Assembly (NCBI GenBank): GCA_019359435.1
Contig: JAHHHI010000004.1
Coordinates: forward strand, 1 to 48,162
Length of the DNA stretch: 48,162 bases
From: Kaiparowitsia implicata GSE-PSE-MK54-09C
Lineage (GTDB): Bacteria > Cyanobacteriota > Cyanobacteriia > Elainellales > Elainellaceae
Direction: 5' to 3'
Below are positions 28,231-36,163 of this stretch, one piece after another (within the stretch, counting starts at the first letter, position 1; every line of letters starts with the position of its first letter). The notes below the pieces were generated by a model. That model ran no database searches. It was not told where the DNA came from and worked only from the letters and a program-made list of their open reading frames with translations. Made by a program: the position numbers and the translations under genes.

Positions 28231-28332
28231 CTCATAGTCTGCCGAAATATCTTTGGCGCGCTACTCTTCTACGAGAGATTGATAGATTCTTTAAGCGCGG
28301 ACTATCAGCCGTTGATGTCTGCTTGATAAATT

Positions 28333-28457
28333 AACGTCAGTTCGGGTTAAGAGGGTTTTGGGGCATCGCGCGTCGCGCGATGCCCCAAAACCCTTAATGT
28401 GCCGTGCGCGTCGCGCACGGCACATTAAGGGTTTGAGCTTATCCCGAACTCAGGTTG
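28333..28457 (+). mobile_element. family-1 element, copy 1 (125 bp, 4-bp target duplication AATT)
   Basis: The element is bounded by AATT at 28329-28332 and 28458-28461. Its ends are imperfect inverted repeats sharing AGTTCGGG and TAAG. Inside are two perfect 20-bp hairpins with one-base loops, the first built on GGGTTTTGGGGCATCGCGCG, the second on CCCTTAATGTGCCGTGCGCG, sharing a CCC. Folded, it would be a three-way junction. It is identical over all 125 bases to copy 2 at 34943, in the opposite orientation. It has no coding capacity, so it must be mobilised in trans if active. The flanking duplications and exact copy show recent transposition. Confidence 0.88.
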
Positions 28458-28614
28458 AATTATCTAGGGATAGAGAAAATTCCATGTTTTTTGTATTAAA
28501 AAATACAATTCTGTATTACTTGCTCTATCGTGATTGCAGCAGTTGAGCTATTTAGGTACAGGTGTTGCGGAATACTCGTACTGCAAGGGTTCTGCATGAG
28601 CATAAATCTTAAGC

Positions 28615-28728
28615 ACCGTCAGTTCGGCAAATTTCTAAAACCGTGCTGCCCGTAAGGCGGGCAACAGAATTTTGCGTTGTTTTAGTCTCGCAGCAGGAAG
28701 CTGAAACAACGCTATCGAACTCACCTTC
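28615..28728 (+). mobile_element. family-1 element, divergent member (114 bp, target duplication AAGC)
   Basis: AAGC flanks it at 28611-28614 and 28729-28732. The left end shares CGTCAGTTCGG and the right end CGAACTCA with copy 1, but the interior sequence is different. It still forms two hairpins: one around TGCCCGTAAGGCGGGCA and one in which GCGTTGTTTTAG pairs with CTGAAACAACGC. Conserved architecture with changed arm sequence suggests that structure, not sequence, matters. Confidence 0.75.
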
Positions 28729-29005
28729 AAGCCGCACTTCAAAGCGACGGTGTCACTCCCTCATGCAGTTAGTTTAATTGGTTTGGTATGCTCGATCCAT
28801 CCACTGCCAAACCGTCTTTGTCTTGGGTGTCCTGACGATCGAGATAACGGGATGCCGTCTGCCACTGAGGCTTTGTGCCTATGATACACATAGCGCAAGG
28901 GGCTTAGGCTCAAACCTTTAGGTTGGATTTTGACAGGCTACTGATTGCGGCAAATTGCGGCAATTAGAGTGAAGCCGCTTTGAGTAGACAGTCAGAGCGT
29001 GCCAC

Positions 29006-30172
29006 TTATCGTGCAGACAGAAGGGGGGCCGGGGCAACGCGTTCCATAATTTGTTGCACCACAGTAGCCGTCCAATCAATGTCTGCACCAGTAGTGTGCC
29101 GCCCTAAGGTAAAGCGAATACCGCTGCGGGCTTGGCGATCGCTCAACCCCATTGCCAGCAGAGTAGGACTAGGCACCAGTTTGCCACTGTTGCAGGCAGA
29201 CCCGGCGCTAATACCAATTCCCGCTAAGTTGAGGTGCCGCACGATGGTTCTGCCGTTGAGGCGATCGCCATCTCCGTGACGCAGATAAAAACTCGCATGG
29301 TGCGGCAACCGATGGGTGCGATCGCCCGTCGGCACCAAATCAGGAATCGCTGCCAACTGATGAAACAACTGATCACGTAACTGGGTCAGGCGCAACTGCT
29401 CTATCTGTAGCTCTGCCACTGCAAATTCTGCTGCCGTGCCGAAGCCTGCAATCGCAGGCATGGCCTGGGTGCCCGAGCGCAAACGAAATTCCTGCCCGCC
29501 ACCTCGCATCTGCGGTTCTAGCAACACCCCAGGGCGAACATACAGAGCCCCGGCTCCTGGCGGGCCGTAAAGCTTATGACTAGACAGCGAAAGTAAATCT
29601 ACGGGCAATTGCTGTACATCAATGGGGCAGCGGCCCGCGACCTGCACCGCATCGGTATGAAACAGCACGCCGTGGCGACGGGCGATCGCCCCCAGCGCAT
29701 CAATAGGCTGGAGCGTTCCTACCTCACTCTGCCCGTAGATCACAGAAATCAGCGCCGTGTTGGGTTGGAGCGATCGCTCCAGTTCTGCTGGGTCAACTCG
29801 CCCCTGCCCATCCACAAGAAGCCGCGTTACTGCCCAACCCTGACACTCGAGCCAGCGGACGGGGGCATCAATAGCGGAATGCTCAACGCTAGAAATCACA
29901 AGATGTTGAGGAGACGCATACCGTTGAGTTACGCCAAGAATGGCAAGATTATCGGCCTCGGTGCCCCCCGTTGTGAATACTATCGTTTCAGGCGCGGCAT
30001 TAATCAGTGCGGCCACCTGTGCCCGTGCCCGTTCTAACACGAGTGCCGCCCGTTCTCCCCACTGATGCAGGCTTGATGGATTACCCCACAACTCGGTCAT
30101 GACTTGGTGCATAGAGGCGATCGCCTCTTCCCGAGGTGGCGTAGTCGCGCTGTAGTCAAGATAGATTTGCAT
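29006..30172 (-). CDS. cysteine desulfurase, NifS/IscS family
   Basis: The 388-residue PLP enzyme takes sulfur from cysteine for Fe-S cluster and other sulfur transfer. The N-terminus YLDYSATTPP, the histidine region SSVEHSAIDAPV, HTDAVQVAGR, the PLP lysine in SLSSHKLYGPPG and the active cysteine loop GSACNSG are all present. It has the length of the group I (NifS/IscS) class, not the SufS class. It stands alone, leftward, 450 bases from the fur stop, with no other cluster-assembly genes. Which of the several cyanobacterial paralogues it is cannot be told from sequence alone. Confidence 0.93.
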   Translation of the reverse strand: MQIYLDYSATTPPREEAIASMHQVMTELWGNPSSLHQWGERAALVLERARAQVAALINAAPETIVFTTGGTEADNLAILGVTQRYASPQHLVISSVEHSAIDAPVRWLECQGWAVTRLLVDGQGRVDPAELERSLQPNTALISVIYGQSEVGTLQPIDALGAIARRHGVLFHTDAVQVAGRCPIDVQQLPVDLLSLSSHKLYGPPGAGALYVRPGVLLEPQMRGGGQEFRLRSGTQAMPAIAGFGTAAEFAVAELQIEQLRLTQLRDQLFHQLAAIPDLVPTGDRTHRLPHHASFYLRHGDGDRLNGRTIVRHLNLAGIGISAGSACNSGKLVPSPTLLAMGLSDRQARSGIRFTLGRHTTGADIDWTATVVQQIMERVAPAPLLSAR

Positions 30173-30620
30173 AGTGACGTTGCTAGTTCAGCAGGGCTCC
30201 GGTAGGGCTTCGGTCAACAGAAATACGCTTCTCTTTTAGGATAGGCCGTTGTGTTTCGCTTAGGGGACAGTCTAACGGCGCATTGCTTATCCCCAGAGTT
30301 TATGCAGCCTCAACGATCGTGTTGATCTCTCCCCGGCACAATTCCCTCAACACCCAGCATCGTGGACGAAGACGCTGGACGCTGGGCATTAGCCCTGATG
30401 CTGCCTCAGCTATCGGGTTCACGCGTTAGGGACTGATGAGGCCCCAGCAGAGTAAGAATTTCACAGATTCCCCGATTCACTGGGTTAGCGTTGCATCCGC
30501 GACAACGAGGGCGGCAAGAATAAATCAAAGCCCTGAGTTTCCATTAGCGATGGGTAACTCAGGGCTCTCTAGGAAATGGATTGTATCTGGCTCATTATTC
30601 GCGTTGTCACAGTAGAGCGT
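30173..30620. other. fur to cysteine desulfurase intergenic region
   Basis: This gap of about 450 bases holds the fur terminator hairpin at 30529-30566 and some GC-rich dyads (for example near 30355-30395, CAGCATCGTGG...GACGCTGGACGCTGG). The desulfurase promoter should lie near its left end. No small gene is supported. Confidence 0.45.
30529..30566 (-). terminator. hairpin downstream of fur
   Basis: AGCCCTGAGTT pairs perfectly with AACTCAGGGCT, with a small inner CCAT/ATGG stem in the loop. It begins 55 bases after the fur stop on the transcribed strand. The symmetric structure could terminate transcription from the right. Confidence 0.55.
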
Positions 30621-31076
30621 TTAAAGGGGGATGAGCGATCGCTGACAGGTTGGGCAAACGGCATGAATGATAAGTTGGCAATCGAGTAAATGATAGCCTT
30701 CTTTTTGGGCCGTTTTAGTCCCCGTTTTAAGAATGCCGTCATTCTTAAACTCAATGGTTTTGTTGCATTTAACGCAAATTAGATGGTGGTGATGATAGGG
30801 CGCAGGCTGATTAATTTCATAGTGCTTGTGCCCCTCTGCCAACTCCAATTCTCGTAAGATACCCATGCGTGCCATGAGTTTGAGGGTGCGATAAATTGTC
30901 GAAAGGCTGATGGGGTGACCATCTTCCTCCAACGTGTTGTACAGATCCTCAGCGCTCAGGTGCGTGCCCTTGGGCAAATTTTGAAAAATCTCCAGGATGA
31001 TTTCTCGCTGAGGTGTCAGACGCCATCCCTTTTCATTTAGCTCGGCCTTGAGCGAGGCAGCGGTGTAGATTGTCAT
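30621..31076 (-). CDS. fur: ferric uptake regulator FurA
   Basis: The 151-residue protein is close to cyanobacterial FurA: MTIYTAASLKAELNEKGWRL at the start, DNA-binding helix ISLSTIYRTLKLMARMGIL, the metal-binding stretch YHHHHLICVKC, and CPTC near the end. With Fe(II) it represses iron-uptake genes; in cyanobacteria FurA also binds haem and controls many other genes. I start at ATG 31076 (MTIYTAAS); the frame opens 31 codons earlier, but those residues do not match the family. A strong Fur box lies 13-31 bases upstream, so it should repress itself. Its likely targets include the uptake genes in the first 16 kb. Confidence 0.96.
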   Translation of the reverse strand: MTIYTAASLKAELNEKGWRLTPQREIILEIFQNLPKGTHLSAEDLYNTLEEDGHPISLSTIYRTLKLMARMGILRELELAEGHKHYEINQPAPYHHHHLICVKCNKTIEFKNDGILKTGTKTAQKEGYHLLDCQLIIHAVCPTCQRSLIPL

Positions 31077-31088
31077 AACCGACCTTCT

Positions 31089-31107
31089 CAATAATGCATC
31101 ATTATTG
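31089..31107. promoter_or_regulatory. Fur box in the fur promoter
   Basis: CAATAATG and CATTATTG form a perfect 8-bp dyad around a 3-base centre, a 19-bp site very like the classical Fur consensus with inward ATAATG/CATTAT halves. It is 13-31 bases upstream of the fur start codon, so binding would block transcription or translation initiation there. This supports autoregulation. Confidence 0.75.
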
Positions 31108-31149
31108 AAAATAATACCGAATTCCTGGATTACTTGCAAGAAGACCAAC

Positions 31150-31163
31150 TTATTGAGAATAAT
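31150..31163. promoter_or_regulatory. second Fur-like site upstream of fur
   Basis: TTATTGAGAATAAT repeats the motif TTATTGAAAATAAT found at 31102-31115, which partly overlaps the main Fur box. Two spaced copies fit cooperative binding of FurA to its own promoter. Sequence match only. Confidence 0.5.
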
Positions 31164-31500
31164 CAGCAATAGGTGGCTATAAATGAATGCCCTATACTTA
31201 ATAGTGTAGATAATTTAATAAGTCTATGGTTTGCTGTGTCTACAACAGGTTCTTTTAAGGCAAAACGCAAGCAGCTAAGATTTCGATTTACGATCGGCCT
31301 GCTTATAGAAAAGCCTTGTCAATTTGAACGCAATTTGCAAAGAATTTTATTGAAATAACAAGACTTAATTAATAAAACAATCGCCGTATGTGCGTGTTTT
31401 GTTAAAAGATAAAATTCCTTGCATGATGCATGATTCATGCAACTAAATAGAACCTAACGTTGAGACGACAGTTCCATAGCGTTCGTCACGATCTAGCAGT

Positions 31501-31517
31501 GTTCCAATGTTTGGAAC
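31501..31517. promoter_or_regulatory. inverted repeat between fur and tocopherol cyclase genes
   Basis: GTTCCAA and TTGGAAC flank a 3-base centre as a perfect dyad, about 60 bases past the stop of the cyclase gene. It may be a short terminator stem or an operator; no T tract was seen. Confidence 0.35.
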
Positions 31518-31577
31518 CTATACTTCACAGGTGTTTCACCCATTTTCTTTGACTTTGCACTATGAGGCTTTGCACAT

Positions 31578-32717
31578 CTATCGAGCCTTTGCCTTGCTTA
31601 GGGTGCTGAAGTCAGGCTGGCTGGCTGGGCTATAGTTTGCTGTGGCCCAGGGGGTAGTCCAGGACTTGCCGCCCACTTCTAATGCGGCTAAATTACTGTG
31701 CGCCGTAAGGATGGGAGGTTGGGACGAATTGGTCTGAATATCCCATAATTGCAAGGTCAAATTTCCGTTGGCCGTATCGCGGCAGTTGAATTTCATTCCC
31801 GCTTGGCCGGGCACACGCACTTGAGCGGGCGATCGCTCACACCATCCGGTCAGCGCAACGTTGTAACGGTCAGTCTCTGCACCAATCCACCAGCGGCCCC
31901 AAGGGTGAACAGCCCAAGAGATTTTGGCAGTCCACGGGGTAAATTCGTAAAACCGTCCTTGATAGTGAAGCCCGATCATTCCCACGGTTTCTTGCCAGGT
32001 GAAAATACGGCGATAGCTGCCGACGGCTGTCAGCGTCAATGCAGGCTGATCTATAAAGCTATTACATTGCATCCAAAACCACTGCTCTGGAAACGCACCG
32101 CCCCAGTTTTTCTCTGCGTATACAGGCGCATCCGTAAATTCGTACCGCTGCCCGTGCCACTCGATCCACCCTGTTGCCACCCCGTGGGCCATCAAGACTT
32201 GCCAGCCCGGTTCAAATAGCTGAAACCGTGAAAACCAGCCCGCTGTGGACTGCTGCGGCCGTGTAGGAGTGCCCCATCCATACACGGGTCGCAGGCGATA
32301 GCACCAGCGCGTCCATCGACCAGAGGCCGGGTCATAGAGCTGCCCTTGGTGCTGAGTCGCAGTCAACTGGTAACCTTCGGCAACAGTGGTGGCAAACCTC
32401 TGCGGGGCTAGCCATACGGGGCGTAGCGAATCAACGGGCGATCGCCAGTGCCCCACCCCAACGCAGTCGTGCCAGGCCCAAAACCCTGCCGTATTCGGGA
32501 ACGTGCGACACACATACGTGTCATCTGGCCCCAAAATTTGAGCGCAGCCACCGCTAGCGCGGGTGCCACCCGCCGGATTTTGGATGGAATACATGAAGGC
32601 GAAAGACTGTGCCAAATCAGGCAACGTCAGCCGGGTGTACCACCCTTCAAAAAAGGGGCGATCGCTCCCATCCCAGTGATAACCACTGTGGGGCGTTTGT
32701 AACGCCATAATGCTCAT
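31578..32717 (-). CDS. tocopherol cyclase (VTE1-like)
   Basis: The 379-residue protein matches the tocopherol cyclase family, which closes the chromanol ring in vitamin E synthesis: HSGYHWDGSDRPFFEGWYTR at the start, FAFMYSIQNPAGG, the core YAEKNWGGAFPEQWFWMQC, and many conserved Trp residues. Vitamin E protects membranes against lipid peroxidation. The alternative ATG three codons later is equally possible. It is leftward and not obviously in an operon; the large upstream gap probably carries its promoter. Confidence 0.92.
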   Translation of the reverse strand: MSIMALQTPHSGYHWDGSDRPFFEGWYTRLTLPDLAQSFAFMYSIQNPAGGTRASGGCAQILGPDDTYVCRTFPNTAGFWAWHDCVGVGHWRSPVDSLRPVWLAPQRFATTVAEGYQLTATQHQGQLYDPASGRWTRWCYRLRPVYGWGTPTRPQQSTAGWFSRFQLFEPGWQVLMAHGVATGWIEWHGQRYEFTDAPVYAEKNWGGAFPEQWFWMQCNSFIDQPALTLTAVGSYRRIFTWQETVGMIGLHYQGRFYEFTPWTAKISWAVHPWGRWWIGAETDRYNVALTGWCERSPAQVRVPGQAGMKFNCRDTANGNLTLQLWDIQTNSSQPPILTAHSNLAALEVGGKSWTTPWATANYSPASQPDFSTLSKAKAR

Positions 32718-33538
32718 CCAACCTGAATAGACACAACGCAGTCACACGCATAGGTCTTGACACTATAGCAACTGCCATTGCCCCAAAGCCAATACAGAAG
32801 CCTGCAATCCATTTAGCGGCCTGTCACGATCCGTAAATTTAACTAAAAATACGCTTTCGGGCTTCACTGAATCTTTAAGCCCTGATTTTTTAGCCTAAAG
32901 ATTGTTTGAAGGGAATGCTGTAAAGCGAGGGAAGCCTCATCCCAGCGCTATGCTCTACAGGTACGGATTCAGATCTCGGAATAGGCTCAGCTACGGCAGT
33001 TTGACAGATCTTATCTTCTTTACACCTGCACGCTTGCTGAAGCCGTTCAGGCCTGCTTAGGGCTGCCAGGGGGGGGTGCCACTGTTGAGGCACTGCTGAT
33101 TGACCCCGTCCGTAATACCCGCAGGGAGAACTGTTTATAGAAGAACCGCGACCGGGTTGCCGTCCCGAACTGGGCTAAGTCTTAAATAAGACTAATGCAG
33201 CAGCATAAAGAGCCTAAACGTGAGATTGGGGTGGCCCCCACCGACAATTATCTCATTGACTGTCTGCCGTTGGAGGTAAGACTTAGGCGGCTACAGATAA
33301 ATGCTCTTGTCCAGTGCTAGGTTTACCTTGTGGGGCGTCTATGCACCAAGAGGGCGATACCCCGCAGTTACCCAAATCGGGATGAATCGACCAGAAAACG
33401 CTAGATTTGCACAACCTACTACACTGAGTATAAACACTTAGGAAACGTGCCCTCTGAGCGATCGCCCCATCTAAGCACTACCCCTTATGTGCTCCTTCCA
33501 GCCTCACCTGTCATAGCCCGCCCTCTTCATCTGCCACC
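32718..33538. other. 820-base gene-free region, possibly with a structured RNA
   Basis: Frames here lack coding character. The stretch about 33170-33390 holds paired segments (separate entry). The rest contains a G-run near 33068-33075 and no identifiable repeat. Promoters of the flanking divergent genes must lie in it. Confidence 0.5.
33170..33390 (+). ncRNA. candidate structured RNA or mRNA leader
   Basis: CTAAGTCTTA at 33175-33184 can pair over 10 bp with TAAGACTTAG at 33277-33286, or locally with TAAGACT at 33187-33193, so two mutually exclusive folds are possible. Inside the long-range stem, TGAGAT (33221-33226) pairs with ATCTCA (33250-33255) around a GGTGG/CCACC hairpin. Beyond it CTCTTG pairs with CAAGAG around 33303-33353. 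No known RNA family signature was recognised. It is about 150 bases upstream of the glycosyltransferase gene, so a leader is possible. Strand is inferred from that neighbour. Confidence 0.3.
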
Positions 33539-34822
33539 ATGCGAATTTTGCTTTACTCTTACAACTACTGCCCAGAGCCCATCGGCATCGCTCCGCTGAT
33601 GACTGAACTGGCAGAAGGCCTGGTGCGTCGGGGGCATGAAGTGCGCGTCATCACCGGAATGCCCAACTACCCACAGCGCAAGATTTACAAAGGCTATCGC
33701 GGCAAGCTTTACCACATCGAAGAAGAAAACGGAGTGACGGTACAACGCTGCTACATCTGGATTCGGCCCAAACCAGGGCTGCTTGCCCGCATGATTTTAG
33801 ATGGTAGCTTTGTGCTGACCAGCTTTGTCCAAGCCCTCAACGGCTGGCGGCCAGATGTGATTCTGTATACCATTCCACCGTTGCCCGTCTGCGTGCCTGC
33901 GGTATTGCTAGGCTGGCTATACTCTTGCCCTGTCGTTGTGAACCTGCAAGACATACTGCCAGAGGCCGCTATCCATGTAGGCCTGCTCAAAAACGACTTG
34001 GCGATTCGAATCTTCAAGCAGCTAGAGCGCTTTGCCTACCGCTCAGCGTCTGCAATCTCAGTGATTACAGACGGATTTATCGAAAACTTACTCCGTAAGC
34101 GCGTACCGGCTAAAAAAATTACCTGCATTCCCAATTGGGTTGACATAGACTTTGTGCACCCCATGCCCAAAGCAGGCAACCCATTTCGAGAACGTAATGG
34201 ATTAGACGATAAATTTGTAGTTCTGTATTCTGGCAACATTGCCCTGACCCAAGGGTTAGAGACCGTGATTGACGCGGCCCAACAGTTGCAAGACATTCCT
34301 GACTTAGTATTTGTGGTCGTTGGGGAAGAGAAGGCGCGCAAACGACTGGAAGCATACTGTGAAGATCAGGGTGTGCACAACGTGCAGATGTTCGACTTTC
34401 AGCCAAGGGAAATGTTGCCTGAGCTGCTTGCAGCAGCTGACGTCAGCCTAGTGGTGCAAAAGCGCAACGTCGTTTCATTCAACATGCCCTCCAAACTACA
34501 GCTGCTGTTGGCTAGCGGTCGCCCCATCGTGGCATCGGTGCCGCTAAACGGCATGGCCGCCCGTGCACTGGGGCAAAGTGGCGGGGGGATGGTGGTGCAG
34601 GCCGAGAGATCTGAGCTACTAGCAGATGGCATTCGACGGCTCTACAACGAACCCGCTTTGGCAATAGAACTGGGTCAGCAGGGGCGTCAGTATGCCGCTC
34701 GTTACTATGCAAAAGAGCAAGCTTTAGATGCCTACGAATTGCTCTTTTCTCGCTTGGTGAAGAAAGTAGCAAAGCCTGTGGTGCTTGCACCTGTGCCAGA
34801 AGAAGTGCCGACTCATCGGTAA
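33539..34822 (+). CDS. WcaI-like glycosyltransferase, GT4 family
   Basis: The 427-residue enzyme has the GT-B layout: MRILLYSYNYCPEPIGIAPL at the start, LVRRGHEVRVITGMPNYPQ, a central hinge, and the nucleotide-sugar half with FVVLYSGNIALTQGLETVI and a C-terminal segment with NMPSKLQLLLASGRPIVAS. This matches WcaI-like glycosyltransferases that build extracellular polysaccharide. The sugar donor and acceptor are unknown. ATG at 33539 fits the family start. No other polysaccharide genes adjoin it. Confidence 0.9.
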   Translation: MRILLYSYNYCPEPIGIAPLMTELAEGLVRRGHEVRVITGMPNYPQRKIYKGYRGKLYHIEEENGVTVQRCYIWIRPKPGLLARMILDGSFVLTSFVQALNGWRPDVILYTIPPLPVCVPAVLLGWLYSCPVVVNLQDILPEAAIHVGLLKNDLAIRIFKQLERFAYRSASAISVITDGFIENLLRKRVPAKKITCIPNWVDIDFVHPMPKAGNPFRERNGLDDKFVVLYSGNIALTQGLETVIDAAQQLQDIPDLVFVVVGEEKARKRLEAYCEDQGVHNVQMFDFQPREMLPELLAAADVSLVVQKRNVVSFNMPSKLQLLLASGRPIVASVPLNGMAARALGQSGGGMVVQAERSELLADGIRRLYNEPALAIELGQQGRQYAARYYAKEQALDAYELLFSRLVKKVAKPVVLAPVPEEVPTHR

Positions 34823-34942
34823 GCGATGGCGCATGCCGCTTTAGCAGGGGATAGTCTAGGCTGGCCTAGAGTGATGGATCTTAGTACAATTCACACTCTA
34901 TAAAGACGGTTTGTGTAGAGATATAAAAGGCTCAGCCTACTG

Positions 34943-35067
34943 CAACCTGAGTTCGGGATAAGCTCAAACCCTTAATGTGCCGTGCGCGACGCGCACGGCA
35001 CATTAAGGGTTTTGGGGCATCGCGCGACGCGCGATGCCCCAAAACCCTCTTAACCCGAACTGACGTT
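34943..35067 (-). mobile_element. family-1 element, copy 2 (125 bp, target duplication ACTG)
   Basis: ACTG flanks it at 34939-34942 and 35068-35071. It is the exact reverse complement of copy 1 across all 125 bases, while the flanks differ. Together with copy 1 it brackets 6.5 kb carrying the desulfurase, fur, cyclase and glycosyltransferase genes in inverted orientation. Confidence 0.88.
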
Positions 35068-35281
35068 ACTGCACACTTTTCTTAAGGTCTATCCTTGTGT
35101 GGCTTTAGCTCACGCTAGTCCGCAGGCGAGGCCATTGGAAGAAGAGCATATCTAACCCCGCCGATCCCTTGCCTATTTGAGCTTACTTTTATTCTGAAAT
35201 GCGCGTGCAGAGGGCGCTTCCCCAAAAGCCTGGAGTTGCCATTTTAAGAACGGATACCAGGGTTGGGCCAACTGGGTAGAG

Positions 35282-35336
35282 TTTAGTCATGATGCGGTGT
35301 GGAGCGGTTGCCACCCCACACCGCATCATGACTAAA
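35282..35336. terminator. long perfect hairpin, 21-bp stem
   Basis: TTTAGTCATGATGCGGTGTGG pairs exactly with its complement around a 13-base loop (35303-35315). It lies about 30 bases beyond the stop of the rhodanese relic on the minus strand and about 460 bases after the glycosyltransferase stop. It could be a bidirectional terminator or another palindromic repeat; a short T run flanks neither side. Confidence 0.45.
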
Positions 35337-35364
35337 TAAGGACGACCAGAGAACTAACTGAGTC

Positions 35365-35570
35365 CTACCAATACTGGATCGGTAAGCGACCATTTGGGCC
35401 GCGGAAGGTGTTGTCTGCAACGTGAACCGCACCCGGAACATGTCCCGTAATGTAGTCTAGTGGGTTGATACGAACATCCACACGCGCAAGTTAGAATCAT
35501 CTGCGTGTTCGACCGGCCAAGCTGGCGAGATGAATCTTTTGGTCTCTTCTACAGATCTGTTCATGTTCAT
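35365..35570 (-). pseudogene. truncated, frameshifted rhodanese (thiosulfate sulfurtransferase) remnant
   Basis: Starting at ATG 35570 the frame reads a rhodanese N-terminus, with TKRFISPAWPVEHADDSNLRV. About one base is missing near 35470-35490; the next frame continues with DVRINPLDYITGHVPGAVHV and NTFRGPNGRLPIQYW to a TAG at 35365-35367. This is the order expected in sulfurtransferases (SPxWLxxH, DVR, GHxPGA). About 69 codons remain out of the usual 270-300, so both a frameshift and loss of the catalytic part have occurred. It is not an intact gene in any single frame. Confidence 0.75.
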
Positions 35571-35627
35571 GTCTATCTCAACGGTTGGCAGTCTCCTCGG
35601 TGCACCCGTGGTTTGAAGATTGGGACT

Positions 35628-36110
35628 TTAGTGCAGCGTCAAGCTTAATTGTTTGCGAGTGATTTGGGCATCACGGCTGAGTGGGGATAGACTCTCCGAC
35701 TGGCGTATCAGTTTCCAAACGTCATACATGATTGGGTCAATGGCGACAGGGTTAGACAAATAGGCATTGATCATCACAGGCAGTTCTTGACTCGCACTTG
35801 TGTCCGCACAAGTTGAGGTGACTAGAAGAGACATCCGGTTACCGGTCGTTTGTTTAGGGTGGCTGATCTGCTGAATCAATGGCTCAATGCTTTCAGTTGA
35901 GCACCCCATCTTGCAAAGTATTAGGGCAGGCTTATACAAATCTAGGATTCTAACAGCATCTTGAATCGAGCTGACTGTCGTTATATTTGCGCCGCATTTC
36001 TCAAGGGGCAACGTATACAACTCTCTGCTGTCGCGATCGCTATTGACCATTAGAACTTGTATATCGATGAGATTCATGAGATCCATTGGCCGTTCTTGGA
36101 CTGTGGTCAT
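35628..36110 (-). CDS. degenerate receiver-domain protein
   Basis: The 160-residue product, started at ATG 36110 because a GAGGTGA Shine-Dalgarno precedes it, folds like a response-regulator receiver: IDIQVLMVNSDRDSRELYTL, a middle strand PALILCKMG, and INAYLSNPVAIDPIMYDVW. The phospho-acceptor Asp is replaced (the strand reads LCKMG, with Lys67) and the conserved Lys of YLSKP is Asn120. It therefore cannot be phosphorylated in the usual way and may be a protein-interaction module. It follows the small Cys4 gene by 53 bases in the same direction; the two are probably cotranscribed. Confidence 0.75.
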   Translation of the reverse strand: MTTVQERPMDLMNLIDIQVLMVNSDRDSRELYTLPLEKCGANITTVSSIQDAVRILDLYKPALILCKMGCSTESIEPLIQQISHPKQTTGNRMSLLVTSTCADTSASQELPVMINAYLSNPVAIDPIMYDVWKLIRQSESLSPLSRDAQITRKQLSLTLH

Positions 36111-36163
36111 AGTGTCACCTCGATAATGTGAGAAGGTCGGGATGAAAGAATGCACAATTGAAC

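Larger units (their letters stand above)
27793..29005. other. 1.2-kb gene-free region with mobile palindromic elements
   Basis: No convincing protein gene was found. It contains two members of the family-1 element (28333-28457 and 28615-28728), a perfect 24-bp AT-rich palindrome at 28207-28230, and a short frame on the minus strand near 28770-28880 that might be a gene relic. It follows the last gene of the housekeeping block and opens the repeat-rich half of the window. Confidence 0.6.
31077..31577. other. fur upstream region, about 500 bases
   Basis: It contains two Fur-like sites near the fur start (separate entries), a dyad TTGCATGA...TCATGCAA near 31420-31440, and a 7-3-7 perfect dyad at 31501-31517. 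No supported gene lies here; a 61-codon frame near 31173-31358 has no coding character. Confidence 0.5.
34823..35364. other. intergenic region with family-1 element and a long hairpin
   Basis: It holds element copy 2 at 34943-35067 and a 21-bp hairpin at 35282-35336. Between them sequence is unremarkable. No gene is supported until the rhodanese relic begins. Confidence 0.55.

Noticed and set aside
28770-28880. Minus-strand frame reading RTPKTKTVWQWMDRAY
   Set aside because: Looks faintly coding but is only about 33 codons after a stop, with no start and no recognised family, so no gene is called.
31173-31358. 61-codon forward frame upstream of fur
   Set aside because: Basic, low-information sequence in an AT-rich promoter area; no family recognised.
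33170-33390. 6S RNA, tmRNA, RNase P RNA or cobalamin riboswitch
   Set aside because: None of the diagnostic motifs of these RNAs were found; only a generic structured-RNA call is made.
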